From the NCBI GenBank assembly GCA_008501735.1, contig QQUF01000049.1, forward strand, positions 1-64,000: a stretch of DNA of 64,000 bases, given 5' to 3'. Position 1 is the stretch's first letter; every line of letters begins with the position of its first letter. Below the pieces are notes generated by a model. The model had not been told where the DNA came from. It saw nothing but the letters and a program-made list of their open reading frames with translations, and ran no database searches. Shown piece by piece: positions 30,042 through 41,700 of this stretch. The position numbers and the translations under genes are program-made. The DNA comes from Calditrichota bacterium. Its GTDB lineage: Bacteria > CLD3.

Positions 30042-30776
30042 ATGCAGTGGTACGAAAAGTGGTTTAACGATTATTACTTAAAAGTTTACCAACACAGAAA
30101 TAACGAAGATGCCGAAAGAGCAATTAATTTTCTTAAAGAATTTTTACCAAAAGGGAATTCTGACTTTAAAATCTTCGACCTTTGTTGCGGAAGCGGAAGA
30201 CACAGTATCCAACTTGCAAAACTCGGATTCTCAGTAACAGGAATTGACCTTTCACAAGCACTTCTTGACGAAGCGGTAAGACAAGCAGAAGCAGAAAATG
30301 TAAAAGTTGGTTTTCAAAAATTCGACGCAAGGGAAATTCCTTTTGAAAATAAATTCGACTTTGGAATTAACCTCTTTACAAGTTTCGGTTATTTCGATAA
30401 CTCCGATGAAGACCTTCGCCAACTCAAAGCCTTTCACAAAGCACTAAAGCCAAATGCAACTTTTGTAATTGATTTCATAAATCACGGTTATTTACGCAAG
30501 TCGCTTGTTTTGCAAGACACAAAAATTATCAATGAAATGAAAGTCATTCAGAAGCGTAAAATCCAAAACAACCGAATTGTCAAAAATATCATCATTCAAC
30601 AAGACGGAGAAGAACACGAATTTCAGGAATCTGTACGGCTTTATACTTTACAAGAGTTACTTGATTTGTGCGATGAGGCGAATTTTAAAGGTGATTTTGT
30701 CTTTGGGGATTTCGATAAAAGCGACTATGTTTTGGAAAAATCAAAACGAATGATTGTGGTGGGAAAAAAAGTTTAG
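30042..30776 (+). CDS. Class I SAM-dependent methyltransferase
   Basis: FKIFDLCCGSGRHSIQLAKLGFSVTGIDLSQALLDEA motif I. Confidence 0.92.
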   Translation: MQWYEKWFNDYYLKVYQHRNNEDAERAINFLKEFLPKGNSDFKIFDLCCGSGRHSIQLAKLGFSVTGIDLSQALLDEAVRQAEAENVKVGFQKFDAREIPFENKFDFGINLFTSFGYFDNSDEDLRQLKAFHKALKPNATFVIDFINHGYLRKSLVLQDTKIINEMKVIQKRKIQNNRIVKNIIIQQDGEEHEFQESVRLYTLQELLDLCDEANFKGDFVFGDFDKSDYVLEKSKRMIVVGKKV

Positions 30777-31255
30777 TTCTCAAATATCTCTTGTGTAACC
30801 TCTCCTTCGTCGTCAGTTACAACTACAACGTACTTTTCTTGAGATTCTTCAAATATCAATTCAAAGTTCCAAATTCCTCCTCGTTTTTGCAAAGTTGCAA
30901 CTTCATTGTTCACTAAAACTTTGCGAACATTTACATCGTCTGCCGCAACTCCGATGCAACGAACTCCACCACCATCTATTTTCTGAAACAAAAAACTGCT
31001 AATCGTTGGCTTTTCATTGTTTTCACGTGGTTTGCTTTGAGGTTGCTCCAAAAATGAAGTCGAACTTTCAGGCTCTTTGAAAAACTCTTGCTTCTGAGTA
31101 TCCTTAAAAAGTTGCAAAAGCCAAACAACAATTACGACACTCAAAATAAACCAAGCAATACTAATCGTTGACTTTATCACTTTGCCTTTAAATGAAGTAT
31201 CTTCTTCTTTTTCCTTGTTAAAAGCATTCATAAGATTGTGTTTGTAACCTTTCAA
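30773..31255 (-). CDS. Hypothetical membrane-anchored protein
   Basis: 160-aa ORF with one TM segment, overlaps the start region of the batD ORF by 4 bp. Confidence 0.65.
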   Translation of the reverse strand: MKGYKHNLMNAFNKEKEEDTSFKGKVIKSTISIAWFILSVVIVVWLLQLFKDTQKQEFFKEPESSTSFLEQPQSKPRENNEKPTISSFLFQKIDGGGVRCIGVAADDVNVRKVLVNNEVATLQKRGGIWNFELIFEESQEKYVVVVTDDEGEVTQEIFEN

Positions 31256-33036
31256 ATTGTTTTCTCCGTTTGAGTAATTAATTCGACAACTTTGTTAAGC
31301 AAATTTTCTTTTTCAGAGTGCTTATCACTTCCTGGTGCAAATCTTGCAAAATTACAAGTATTTAAAGTTTCTTCAAGTTGTAAAATCAATTCGGATTCTA
31401 TTTTTTTAGCTTCAAGTTTTTCTTTTAACTGTTCCCAAACAACACCTTTTTCAGAAACACCAACTTTTAAAGCGAAGTACTCAAGTGTTGCTCTGTGAAG
31501 TTCAACGTAAAATTCAAGCGGTTCACCAGAGTCCAAAAGTGATTCTGCTTTTTTCAATTTTTTGAGAGCAACAGAGCCTGCTTTCTTAACTCGGATTTGG
31601 TCTTTGTTAGCTTCATTTCTGTGTTGAACTTGAACAAAAATGTAAGCAATTCCGATTAACAAAACAGGAATAATGTTTAAAAACCAAAAGTTTGAAGGAA
31701 GTTTTCCACCGTCTGAAATCGTAATTCCTGATTGAATAAAACGAATGTCAGTTCCTTGCGAGACAACATTTTGTTTGCCAACAGGAACTGAAGAGCCAAA
31801 ACCTTCACTCACATCTCCTGAAACGCTGATTTTCAAATCCCCTGTTTCCGAAGTAAAATACTTTTCTTCTTGCGGGTCAAAGTAAGAAAACTTAATTGAA
31901 GGAATTACAATTTCTCCACCTCTTCTCGGAACGAGAATGTAATGAGCTTCTTTGTTACCAAAAATCTTTTGTGAATTTTTGCGAATGTCGTCCTTAGTTT
32001 CTGGGTCGTAAACTTCAACTCCTGCGGGAATGTTGACTTTCGGAAGTTCCATAGTCTTGAGGTTTCCGCTTCCTTCAACTCGCAAATTCAAACTTACAGC
32101 GTCGCCAACATTTGCAGAATTTGCAGAAAGGTTTGCAGAAAATTTGAACTTACCAACCGCTCCTGAAAAGCCAACAGGTTTTCCTTTTGTTGGCAAAGGT
32201 TTAATTTTCAAATTCAAAGTATTTGAAGGGACAATTCTTCTTTCAGTTCTGTTAAAACCTCCAAAAAAATCATCATCAAAAAGACTTCTTCGTCTGCTTC
32301 GAGTTCTTTTTGAAGGAACTTGAACGTCGCAAGTTACTTTTACAGGTTCAATTCTCAAGTCATCAGCTTTGTTTGGAAAAAGTGCAACTGTCCGAATATC
32401 TGCTGTTGTGAATTTTTTACCCTTAATGTTTATACTTTTTGTCGTAAGCCTTTGAGGTTGGTCTAAAATCTCAGAGGTTACTCCAAGGTAATCGGGAATC
32501 GAAATGTTTGGAATGTTTGTAATCCCAAGGAGTGTGAAAATTTTGTAATGAATTGTGATTTGTTCATTGACGTAGTATTCTTTTTTCTCAGTTTCCGCCT
32601 TTACAAAAAGATTTTTCGTTGGGTCAACTTCGCCTGTGGAAGCCTTTGTTACCAAAAGTTCAAGAGGTTGAGTTCTGTAACTTCGTCCTTCAAAATTCAA
32701 ATGGATTGTTGGGATTTTGTATTTTCCTTCTTTCTTAGCAAGGTAAACAAGTTGATAAGTTTTTGTAACTGACCTTTGAGTTTTCCCATTCACAAAACTA
32801 AAACTACTTGACTCAGGTTCGGAGGAACCAACAAGTTCTGCAAAATGGTTTAGATTAGGCAAAGTCGGAATAGGCATTTCAGAATTAGTTGAACCATTAA
32901 TTTGCAATTCAACTTCAAAAATAAACTGCTCACCGGCACTAACTCTGTAGGAGTCAAGAGTTGCTTGAATGCTAAACTCTGCTCCAAAAGCAAAATTTGC
33001 AAAAACCAAAAATAAAATTGTTACTAAAGTTCTCAT
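31252..33036 (-). CDS. batD: BatD family protein
   Basis: FSIQATLDSYRVSAGEQFIFEVELQINGS..; repeated oxygen-tolerance beta domains, one C-terminal TM. Confidence 0.85.
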   Translation of the reverse strand: MRTLVTILFLVFANFAFGAEFSIQATLDSYRVSAGEQFIFEVELQINGSTNSEMPIPTLPNLNHFAELVGSSEPESSSFSFVNGKTQRSVTKTYQLVYLAKKEGKYKIPTIHLNFEGRSYRTQPLELLVTKASTGEVDPTKNLFVKAETEKKEYYVNEQITIHYKIFTLLGITNIPNISIPDYLGVTSEILDQPQRLTTKSINIKGKKFTTADIRTVALFPNKADDLRIEPVKVTCDVQVPSKRTRSRRRSLFDDDFFGGFNRTERRIVPSNTLNLKIKPLPTKGKPVGFSGAVGKFKFSANLSANSANVGDAVSLNLRVEGSGNLKTMELPKVNIPAGVEVYDPETKDDIRKNSQKIFGNKEAHYILVPRRGGEIVIPSIKFSYFDPQEEKYFTSETGDLKISVSGDVSEGFGSSVPVGKQNVVSQGTDIRFIQSGITISDGGKLPSNFWFLNIIPVLLIGIAYIFVQVQHRNEANKDQIRVKKAGSVALKKLKKAESLLDSGEPLEFYVELHRATLEYFALKVGVSEKGVVWEQLKEKLEAKKIESELILQLEETLNTCNFARFAPGSDKHSEKENLLNKVVELITQTEKTI

Positions 33037-33106
33037 TTTCTAATGATTAATGACTAATAATTAATGATTAATAAAATTAGGTGGTAAACTTAATATTTTT
33101 ACTACC

Positions 33107-33171
33107 AAACCCAAAATCTAATTCAAAGATTTTGGGTTTACCTATCTTATGGCTCAAAGCCATCTGATAGG
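33107..33171. repeat. Two tandem hairpins in the batD-aroQ intergenic region
   Basis: AAACCCAAAATCT/AGATTTTGGGTTT (33107-33139) and CCTATCTTATGGCT-CAA-AGCCATCTGATAGG (33141-33171). Confidence 0.8.
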
Positions 33172-33198
33172 TCTCTTTTTTTCAAAATTTTTATTTTT

Positions 33199-33627
33199 TT
33201 ATGAACTTTCTCTCAAAAAAAACTCTACTGCAAGAAAGTAAGAAAATTTCCCAAAGCCTGAAATTACACCTTTTGAAACTCCTGCTGTCAAAGAAAGTTG
33301 CCTAAAACTTTCTTCTCGCTTAAACAAATTTGACAAGTGAACTTCAACAACAGGAACCGAAACCGAAGAAATTGCATCACGAATCGCAACAGAAGTATGA
33401 GTGTAAGCAGCAGGATTTAAGACAATTCCATCATTTTCACCTTCCGAATTCTGAATCCAAGTAATCAAATCACCTTCAGAGTTCGACTGAATAAAAGTAA
33501 AATCAACTTCGGGATAAGTGTCTTCCAAAGAAAAATTTATGTCAACAAGAGAATCCTCTCCATAAATTTCGGTTTCGCGTTCACCAAGCAAATTCAAGTT
33601 TGGTCCATTCAAGACTAAAATTTTCAT
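33199..33627 (-). CDS. aroQ: Type II 3-dehydroquinate dehydratase
   Basis: MKILVLNGPNLNLLGERE..QSNSEGDLITWIQ..GIVLNPAAYTHTSVAIRDAI..VEVHLSN. Confidence 0.96.
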   Translation of the reverse strand: MKILVLNGPNLNLLGERETEIYGEDSLVDINFSLEDTYPEVDFTFIQSNSEGDLITWIQNSEGENDGIVLNPAAYTHTSVAIRDAISSVSVPVVEVHLSNLFKREESFRQLSLTAGVSKGVISGFGKFSYFLAVEFFLRESS

Positions 33628-34422
33628 CTAAACCTCAACAGTTAAGCCATCAAAAGCCATTTCAAAATTTTCAGGCGTATTTTTGTTAAATTCTTCGTAT
33701 TCAAACATATGAGTTGTGTGAGTTACTAAAGTTCTTTTCGGTTTTAATTCTTCAACAAGTTGCAATCCTTCGTCCAAGCAAATATGAGTGGAGTGAGGTT
33801 TTTCACGCAAAATCCCAAGAATTAGTAAGTCCAAGTTTTTTAATTTATTTTTTGACTCTTCCGAAATCTTGTTAAAGTCCGTAACGTAAGCAAAATTTCC
33901 AATTCTGTAAGCAAAAACTTCCATAATTCCGTGCATAATCGGAATTGCCTCAACTTCAATTCTTTCTAAAATTTTAAATTTTCCTTCTTCAATAAAATTC
34001 AAATTCACTTGTGGAACTCCACCACCTCTTTGCAAAGGTTTCAAAATGTAATGGAAAGTTTTCATTATCGAATCCAAAGTGAATTTGTTTCCATACACAG
34101 GAATTGATTTTTTGTGTGTAAAATTGAAAGCTCTAATTTCGTCAAGCCCAAGAATATGGTCTGCGTGAGGATGAGTGTAAAAAATTGCGTCCAAATTTGT
34201 AATTTCACTACTCAAACATTGTTGTCTAAAGTCAGTCGAAGTATCAATTACAATATTTTCCCCTTCGTCAGTTGTAACCAAAATTGAAGCTCTGAGTCTT
34301 TTATTTTTCGGGTTTGCCGACGTACAGACTTTACATTTACAAGTAATTATCGGAACTCCTGTTGAGTTTCCTGTTCCTAAAAAAGTAATTTTCAAAATCA
34401 TTCCTTTGCTTTTTTTTAGCAC
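33628..34422 (-). CDS. MBL-fold metallohydrolase (PhnP-like)
   Basis: FLGTGNSTGVPIITCKCKVC..FYTHPHADHILGLDEI..YVTDFNKI. Confidence 0.9.
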   Translation of the reverse strand: MLKKSKGMILKITFLGTGNSTGVPIITCKCKVCTSANPKNKRLRASILVTTDEGENIVIDTSTDFRQQCLSSEITNLDAIFYTHPHADHILGLDEIRAFNFTHKKSIPVYGNKFTLDSIMKTFHYILKPLQRGGGVPQVNLNFIEEGKFKILERIEVEAIPIMHGIMEVFAYRIGNFAYVTDFNKISEESKNKLKNLDLLILGILREKPHSTHICLDEGLQLVEELKPKRTLVTHTTHMFEYEEFNKNTPENFEMAFDGLTVEV

Positions 34423-34531
34423 ACTAAAAATACAAATTTTCTTCCTTTAGTAAAAGAGGCTTGAGAATTAATTTTAATTTTTTAGTTTTAGGCTTTCTCG
34501 TAAAATCTATTTCAAAATAAATTTCTAAAAA

Positions 34532-35221
34532 TTGGCAAAAGAAATGAAAAAATATTTAGCAGAAGTACTTGGAACTTTCGGACTTGTTTTTGCAGGAACA
34601 GGAGCGATTGTTATCAATGATTTTTCACAAGGAGCAATAACTCACGTCGGAATCGCTTTAACTTTCGGACTAATTGTTATGGCAATGATTTATTCAGTTG
34701 GCGACATTTCAGGAGCTCATTTGAATCCTGCCGTAACTATCGGTTTTTGGGTTGCAAAGCGTTTTCCGGCAAAAGAAATCTTTCCTTACATTTTGAGCCA
34801 ATTAATCGGTGCTTTCCTTGCAAGCGGACTTTTGTGGTTTGTTTTTCCTGAACACCCAAATCTCGGAGCAACTTTACCCGCTTTGACTCTGGCTCAAGTT
34901 TTTGTCTTTGAATTAATTCTAACTTTCTTTTTGATGTTCGTAATCATCAATGTTTCGACTGGAGCAAAGGAAAAAGGTTTAATGGCTGGAGTTGCAATTG
35001 GTGCAACAGTTGCTCTTGAAGCACTTTTTGCCGGACCTGTTACAGGTGCTTCGATGAATCCTGCTCGCTCAATTGCACCTGCTCTTGTTAGTGGAAACTT
35101 GACAGGGCTTTGGGTTTACATTGTTGCTCCAATAATTGGTGCTTACTTAGCAATTCTCGGTTGTAAAGGAGTCCAAGAAGAATGCTGTTGCTGTACTGAA
35201 AACGAAGCACTTTGCGAGTAA
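34532..35221 (+). CDS. Aquaporin (MIP family) with Cys-rich C-terminal tail
   Basis: Two NPA motifs (HLNPAVTIGF, SMNPARSIAPAL); tail GCKGVQEECCCCTENEALCE; TTG or ATG (34544) start. Confidence 0.93.
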   Translation: MAKEMKKYLAEVLGTFGLVFAGTGAIVINDFSQGAITHVGIALTFGLIVMAMIYSVGDISGAHLNPAVTIGFWVAKRFPAKEIFPYILSQLIGAFLASGLLWFVFPEHPNLGATLPALTLAQVFVFELILTFFLMFVIINVSTGAKEKGLMAGVAIGATVALEALFAGPVTGASMNPARSIAPALVSGNLTGLWVYIVAPIIGAYLAILGCKGVQEECCCCTENEALCE

Positions 35222-35224
35222 GTT

Positions 35225-35683
35225 TTGTTACAAAAAGATTTTTTGATGAGAATTTTTGAGCAATTCTCAAAATTAATTACTCAAGCCATCTTGAAAAAAG
35301 AACAAGGATTTTTTGAAGATGCAAAAGTCGACTTACAAACTGCTTGTGAAAAAGTATTCGGTTTAGATTTTAATTTTTTAAAATCCCAAACCCCAACCGA
35401 TTTACTAAACTTACTTAAGATTGGCGAAACAGAATACGAGAAATTCTTGCTTCTCGCTGAACTTTTCAAAGAAGAAGGTGAAATTTTAGAAAAACAAGGC
35501 TTCGAATCTTACTTAAGTTTTGAGAAATCATTTTATCTTTTCGTCGAAGGCTTCCAAACACAAGACTCAGAATTGAAAGCTGAATTCTTGCCAAAATTAC
35601 AGAGTGTGATTTCTAAACTGAGAAAATACCAATTACCACTACAAATCGAGCAAAAGATTTTACTTTTTGATAGTGTCAAATGA
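35225..35683 (+). CDS. Conserved hypothetical protein (DUF6483-like)
   Basis: 152-aa ORF overlapping no other CDS, MRIFEQFSKLITQAILKKEQGFFEDAKVDLQTAC. Confidence 0.6.
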   Translation: MLQKDFLMRIFEQFSKLITQAILKKEQGFFEDAKVDLQTACEKVFGLDFNFLKSQTPTDLLNLLKIGETEYEKFLLLAELFKEEGEILEKQGFESYLSFEKSFYLFVEGFQTQDSELKAEFLPKLQSVISKLRKYQLPLQIEQKILLFDSVK

Positions 35684-35708
35684 TACTATCACTTTTCCAA
35701 AATAAAAA

Positions 35709-35738
35709 TTCCCGAACCACACAAAAGTGATTCGGGAA
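35709..35738. terminator. Bidirectional terminator between convergent genes
   Basis: TTCCCGAACCAC-ACAAAA-GTGATTCGGGAA (one mismatch). Confidence 0.75.
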
Positions 35739-35763
35739 GTCATCGTACTTCTTAAGGGAAATG

Positions 35764-38700
35764 TTATTTCACTTCTTGAGTTTTTCCTTCCTCTTTGGAA
35801 GGTGAGACAAAAGAGTCAATCGCTGTTACAGTATAGAATCTCATCTCGTTATTTCCTACAGCTCCAACATCAAGAAAATCAGGCGAAGTTGCTGTTCCGA
35901 GATAAAAAACATTCGTTCCATCTGTCGCATAAACATTGTAAGCAATCGCAGCAGCAACAGGAGTCCAAACCAAATGAACGTCGCCATTTTGAACTGAAAT
36001 TGATACATCAGTAATTGGCGGAAGAGTTGGCGAATTTTGTGCGTAAGTAATCGTCGTATCAAAAGCCGAATCAACTGTGAAAATTGTCGTGTCGTTTGTT
36101 GTGTAATTTTGTGAAGTGAAAGTTTCGAAAGCTAACAAACTGCCTCTGTCACAAAATCCTGTCCAACTTGTGTGAACTCCAAATTCAGGTGCCAAAGAAC
36201 CAAACGAAAGTCTGTCCCAAACATCTGTTGTATTTGCCACATCTGTTCCAACCAAATTCACATTCGGTTTGAGTTGGTGGAAAAATGTTACGGGAATCGT
36301 GTTGCTTCCCGAAGTGATTTGTCCTAAACTCATTGGAATTGCAAAATCATTAATCGCCCAACGTTCATCACTTGTACTTCCTGTTGTTTCATTAAAAACA
36401 ATTACAACTGAGCTGTCGTCAGCGAAAAACTGAGTTGAACTCGAACTTGTTACAGTTTGTTTTGCTCCGAAAAGTGTTCTTTCAAAAGTTGCGTTGTTTC
36501 CAAAACTCAAAGGAACTCCACCAGCAAAAACTTGCGTTGTAAAAGTATTTCGCCACTGACGAAAGTAATTTACTGTCGCTGAAAAAGAAGCTGTTACGTT
36601 TGACCAAGAATTTTGGTCTTGCGTCATAAATCTTTCGTCTGTTCCTGCAAAAGTAAAAGAACTCAAATTCACGTTTGTTCCATCGTCAACGAAGTCCGAA
36701 AACTCACCGCTAATTTGGACGTTCTGAACTTGCCCGAATTTAGAGTAGTTCAAATTCACAGGAGAAGTTGGCACTAAGCCATTTGCCGTAATTGTGAAAT
36801 TGTGAATCGGAGTTTGTGTAACAATAATTTCGTAATCACTTGTAAGTGGCAAGTCATTGCTTCCGTCTTTCCAAACAACCAAATCGTAGAAAGTTGTGTT
36901 TGTCGGAGTGAAGCTGAAAACTTCGCCACCGTTTCCGTTGTTGGAATTTGCAAACGCTACGAAATCGCCTTTTCCTTTCTGCGAAGGCGAAGAATTCGGG
37001 TAAAGACTAAAGCCTAAGTTTGCGTTTCCATTCGTTGGATTGAGCAAAAAATAGTAAGTGTTGTTTGCAAAAAGTTGGACTTTGTAGGCTTCGAAAATCT
37101 CGTTTGCACCAAGTGTAAAAGTTCCGTTTGTTCCATTGTTTGAAATTGTAGAAGCTGTAACTTTTGACTGAATCACAAAATTTCCTGTTCCCGAATTTTC
37201 ATTCGTAACTCCTGCAAAATAATCGCCAACTAAAGCCTGATTCGCACCACTTGCAAAGACAAAATCCGATTTCCCTGCACTAAACCCCGAAGTCGCTAAA
37301 GCTGTTGAAAATCCGTTCTGACTTCCTGTGTAATCGTTGTGAAGCCTAACATCAAAGTCATCGTTTGAGTCTTCAGGGATTATTCCAACAACTGCAATTT
37401 GTGCCAAATTCACAGATGTTTCAAAACCGTCTGAATTTGGAAAAATTGCTCCTGTAGAATTTTTCTTTGGTGGAGAAGTACGAGTAATTGGAGTTCCGTT
37501 TCCAATGTCAAGCGGTGACCAAACAAATTGTTTGTAAAAAGTGTTGTTAAGCTCATCAATTTCTGCATAAGAATCTTCCGAGTCAACAAACATTCCGTAA
37601 GTGTGTCTTCCACCTTTCACCGTTGAAGGAAAGCCAGTGTAAGATTTCTCTTCATTCACGTTCACGTTGTCAAAAGTTGTGATGAAATTATCAAGAACAT
37701 CGTCCAAGTAGTATTCGATTTTGTAAGAGTTCTGTGTTTCGATTGAACTTGGGCCTAAATTTGTGAAGCCTAAATTCACAAAAGTTCCACCTGTAAGATT
37801 TCCGTTTAGAGTTGAAGGCAAAGTGAAAGTTGTTCCGTTAAAGTCGGTTGGAGTAATCGGGAAATCCCAACCAATTGGAGTTGTCGGTGCAAAATCGCCA
37901 ATTGATTCACGAATTTCTACGTGGTAAGCGGCACTAATTCCCAAGTCAGAATTTGATTTTTTCCAAACTGCTAGACCGTAGTAACCACTTTCTGTAATTT
38001 CAACTTTAAAAATCTCATCTTGTCCGTTTCCATTCAAGTAAGAAACTGCTTGGTCACCATTTGCGTCAGTGAAGTAATCGGACTTTTTGAAAAAATCACC
38101 GTTTTTACTGTAAAGTGAAATCCCCAAATCTGCATTTCCGTTGATGTTTGTCAGTACAAAATCGTAAGTTCCCAAATTACTTGGTGAAAAATAGACTTCG
38201 TGAACGTCAACAACAGAATTACTTCCTAACGAAAAGTAGCCAACAGAATCAGGTGCAAAATAAAGAGCTGTTTCGTGTCCTGCTTCAATGTAAAAATCAT
38301 CGTTTGTCTCGTTAATGTTCAAGACACCGAAGTAGTAAGAAGTTTTCGGAGCAATATTTCCGTTCACAATCACAAAATCAGTTTCACCAGAGCCAAAACC
38401 CGATTGCGAAAGATTTGCACCAAAACCTTGCAAACTTCCTGTGTAATCGTTATGAGTCCGAATATCAATGTCAGCACTCGAAGTTGTCGGAATTGTTCCT
38501 GCAGCGAGCCACCAAGCAGTTCCGTTTTTTCCTTGAAAATCAAATTCAAATCCGTCGCAATTGAAGTAAACGTAACCTGTTGAGTTTGGTTTTGGAGGAG
38601 CAGTTCGCTGAACCGGAGTGTCATAACTAAGAATATAAGGTTCCCAAATGTATTGCTTAGTAAAGACATTGTCGTTTTCGTTGCTTTCAATCACCAAATC

Positions 38701-41700
38701 TTGTTTGTCAATCGAATCCATAACTGTGTGTCGCCCACCTTTTATGGACGAAAGGATTTGCAAATTATTTTCAAAGTGAAGCGAATTTGAACCCAAACCA
38801 CCTTGCACAACTTTTGCATTTTCAAATTCATCGTCAATAAAAAACTCAACTCCAAATTGTGGAGTCGGATTGTCACCGATGTTTTGAATTGCAGCATTAA
38901 AATATGTCGGAGTCAAAGGGTCGTTTGCGACTAAAGTTTGCGGTAGAATTACATTTGTTGGAGTTGAACCACTAAAGTTTGTTGGCACAAGGTGAAAATC
39001 CCAACCAAGTGGAACAGCAGGAGCTAAATTTGAAGGTTCTTTACGAACTTCCAAATCATAAACCGCATCTTTTGAAAGGTCGTTTTGGTGCTTTTTCCAA
39101 ACTGAAAAGATGTGCCAACCCGAAACCGTTGGAGTAAAAGTAAAACTTTCATTTCCACCGTTTCCACTTAAATCTCCTATCATCTCAAATTCAGTTTTTC
39201 CATAAAGCCCACTTGTTGCACTGTAAACTGAAGTTGCTAAATCGGCATTTCCGGAGATATTTGTGAGAATAAAATCGTAATTTTCCCCTGCTGTCATTTC
39301 CACTTCGTAAACATCAAGAATATGATTTGCAGAAATTGTTTCAGCTGAGAAAGTGTAAGGCATAATTGTTTCGATTACCAAATTGTTACTTGAACTTGCC
39401 GCTTCAATAAAAAAGCTACTCGTTGGGCTACTTGTTGCACTAAAAACCGCAGGATAAAGCGTTGTAACTGTTCCTTGGTAAGTTCCAAATACAAGTTCAA
39501 CACTTCCTGTTCCCGATTCTGAAGTCGCTTCTGTAAGTGAAAAGCCGTATTCACTGTCGTAGTAATCTCCGTAAAGTCTTAAATCGTAGTCGTCAGAATT
39601 GTTGATTGGAAGCATTCCGATTCCAAAAGCAAAATTATTTTTTGCATAAGAGAAACCATCACAATTTGGGAAAAAACCTGTTCCTATTTCCGGAGGAGCT
39701 GTTCTTTGCTCAGGAACGTGAGATGCCAAAGGTAAAGGTTCAAAAATAAACGAAACACTGTTTCCATTGTCAGTTTCATCTGTTTCAAAAACATTATTAA
39801 AAACATCAATCGAATCTGTAAAAGTGTGCCTTCCACCTTTTATTGTAAATGGACCAAGATTTGTATTGTATTGAATCCCTCCACTCTCAAGCCCTTGTGA
39901 GAAAGTCAAATTCAAAAGCTCACCGTCAAGGAAGACTCTGTTGGTAAAAAAATCTGTTCCACCATCACCGTCGTTTATGTTTGCAAAATTCAAAAATGTT
40001 GTGTTCGTATTACTTGTTAAAACTGTCGGAAGTTGGCAATTGTTAGTTGAAGCCAAACCGTTGTTTCTTGGGACAATTGAATTTGTCCAACCTGTTGGAA
40101 ATGCTTCCGTCAAGTTTGGTCTTGTCAAGTCCGTGAACCAAACACCTCTTCCGTAGGTTGCAGCAACTAATTTTGCTGGGACAAAACTGTTTTGGATTTC
40201 TTGAATTTTCAAATCAGTAACAACTGCATTTGGCAAACCGTCATCGAAAGCGAACCAAGTTTGACCTTCGTCGGGAGAATGGAAAATTCCCAAATCTGTT
40301 CCGATGTAAATATTTTCTGGCAAGCTCGGGTCAATGATAATTGTATTTACAGGCAAATCCATTCCAGGAGGAGTAATATCATTCCAAATTCCGCCATTGT
40401 TATCAGTTCTAAAAACGTGTCCTGTTCCTACCACTCCACTAAAACCTGAATAAGTGAGATAAATTTTTGCGTTGTTTGTAGGGTGAATTGCAATGTCGGA
40501 GACAAAACGAGTTGGCAAAGTTCCTGTGATGTTTGTCGGATTAGTCGCGTAAGAATCCATAGTCATCATAATATTGCCTCTTGCCGTTCCCGTGATGATT
40601 TTATTCGGAGTATTTGGAGAAACTCCAATTGCAGAAATCACATCTGTTGAATCGGCAGTTAAGTCCGTACTCAGAGAATCCCAAGTTGCCATTCCGTCTG
40701 TTGTTCGCCAAATTCTGAAAGTTCCCGCATAAAGTGTAGTTGGAGAAAATAAGTCGATTTCCATTGGACCGTAAAATCTCATTCTGTCATTTCCGAAAGG
40801 AGTATTGTAACCTCCCCAAGTATTTCCTCCGTCATTTGAAGTTACAAATCCAAAATTTTGGTGAGTTGCATAAACTATGTTCGGGTTGTTATAGTTGTAA
40901 AAAACTTTTCCACCATCTCCTGAAAAACCTGTTCTTGTCCACTCTTGAGAAGGATTATTTTGGAAAGAAATTAGCCCGTTGTCCTGAGTTCCACCAATTA
41001 CGGAAATTGTTGAGAAATTACCGTCAACAGGTGTGTTCGGGTGAACGTCAATAAAATTAAACTGAGTTATGTCAAGTCCGTTGCTAATGTCTGTAAAGGT
41101 GTCGAAATCGTTTGTTGTCTTAAAAAGTCCTCCGTCGCAACCGACAAAAAAAGTGTTTGTGTTGCTCGGATGCCGAATTGCAATGTGTTGGTCAGTGTGA
41201 ACGTAATTACTTGGAAAAGGTGGAATATTGCTTTGAGTTGTTTTTTTCGCCCAACCTTGTCCGCCGTTTGAAGAACGCCACCAACCAAAACCACCAACAT
41301 AAACTTTAAGCTCATTTCCTCTGTCAGTTATAATTTCCAAATTGTAACCGCCTTGTTTTTCAACAAGGTCAGTTCCACTCGAAAGATTCCAAGTTGCTCC
41401 AAAGTCTGTAGTTCTGTAAATGCCTTTTGTGGCATTGTTAGTTGAGTCCGAAACTATCGCGAAAGCAACAGAATCAACTCCGGGTTTGCTCGCCCAATCC
41501 AACTGAATCCTTCTGACATCTAAATCAGGAATTCCCGAAACTGCTGTCCAAGTATTTCCGTGATTTGTTGAACGATAAATTTCAGCAGGAGAACTTTGAG
41601 TTCTTTGCATAGCACAAAGAACAATTGAAGGGTCATTTGGATTGAATGAGAAATCTGTAAAATTTGTAAAAGAAGGTAAAGTATCAACAGGAATATTTGA

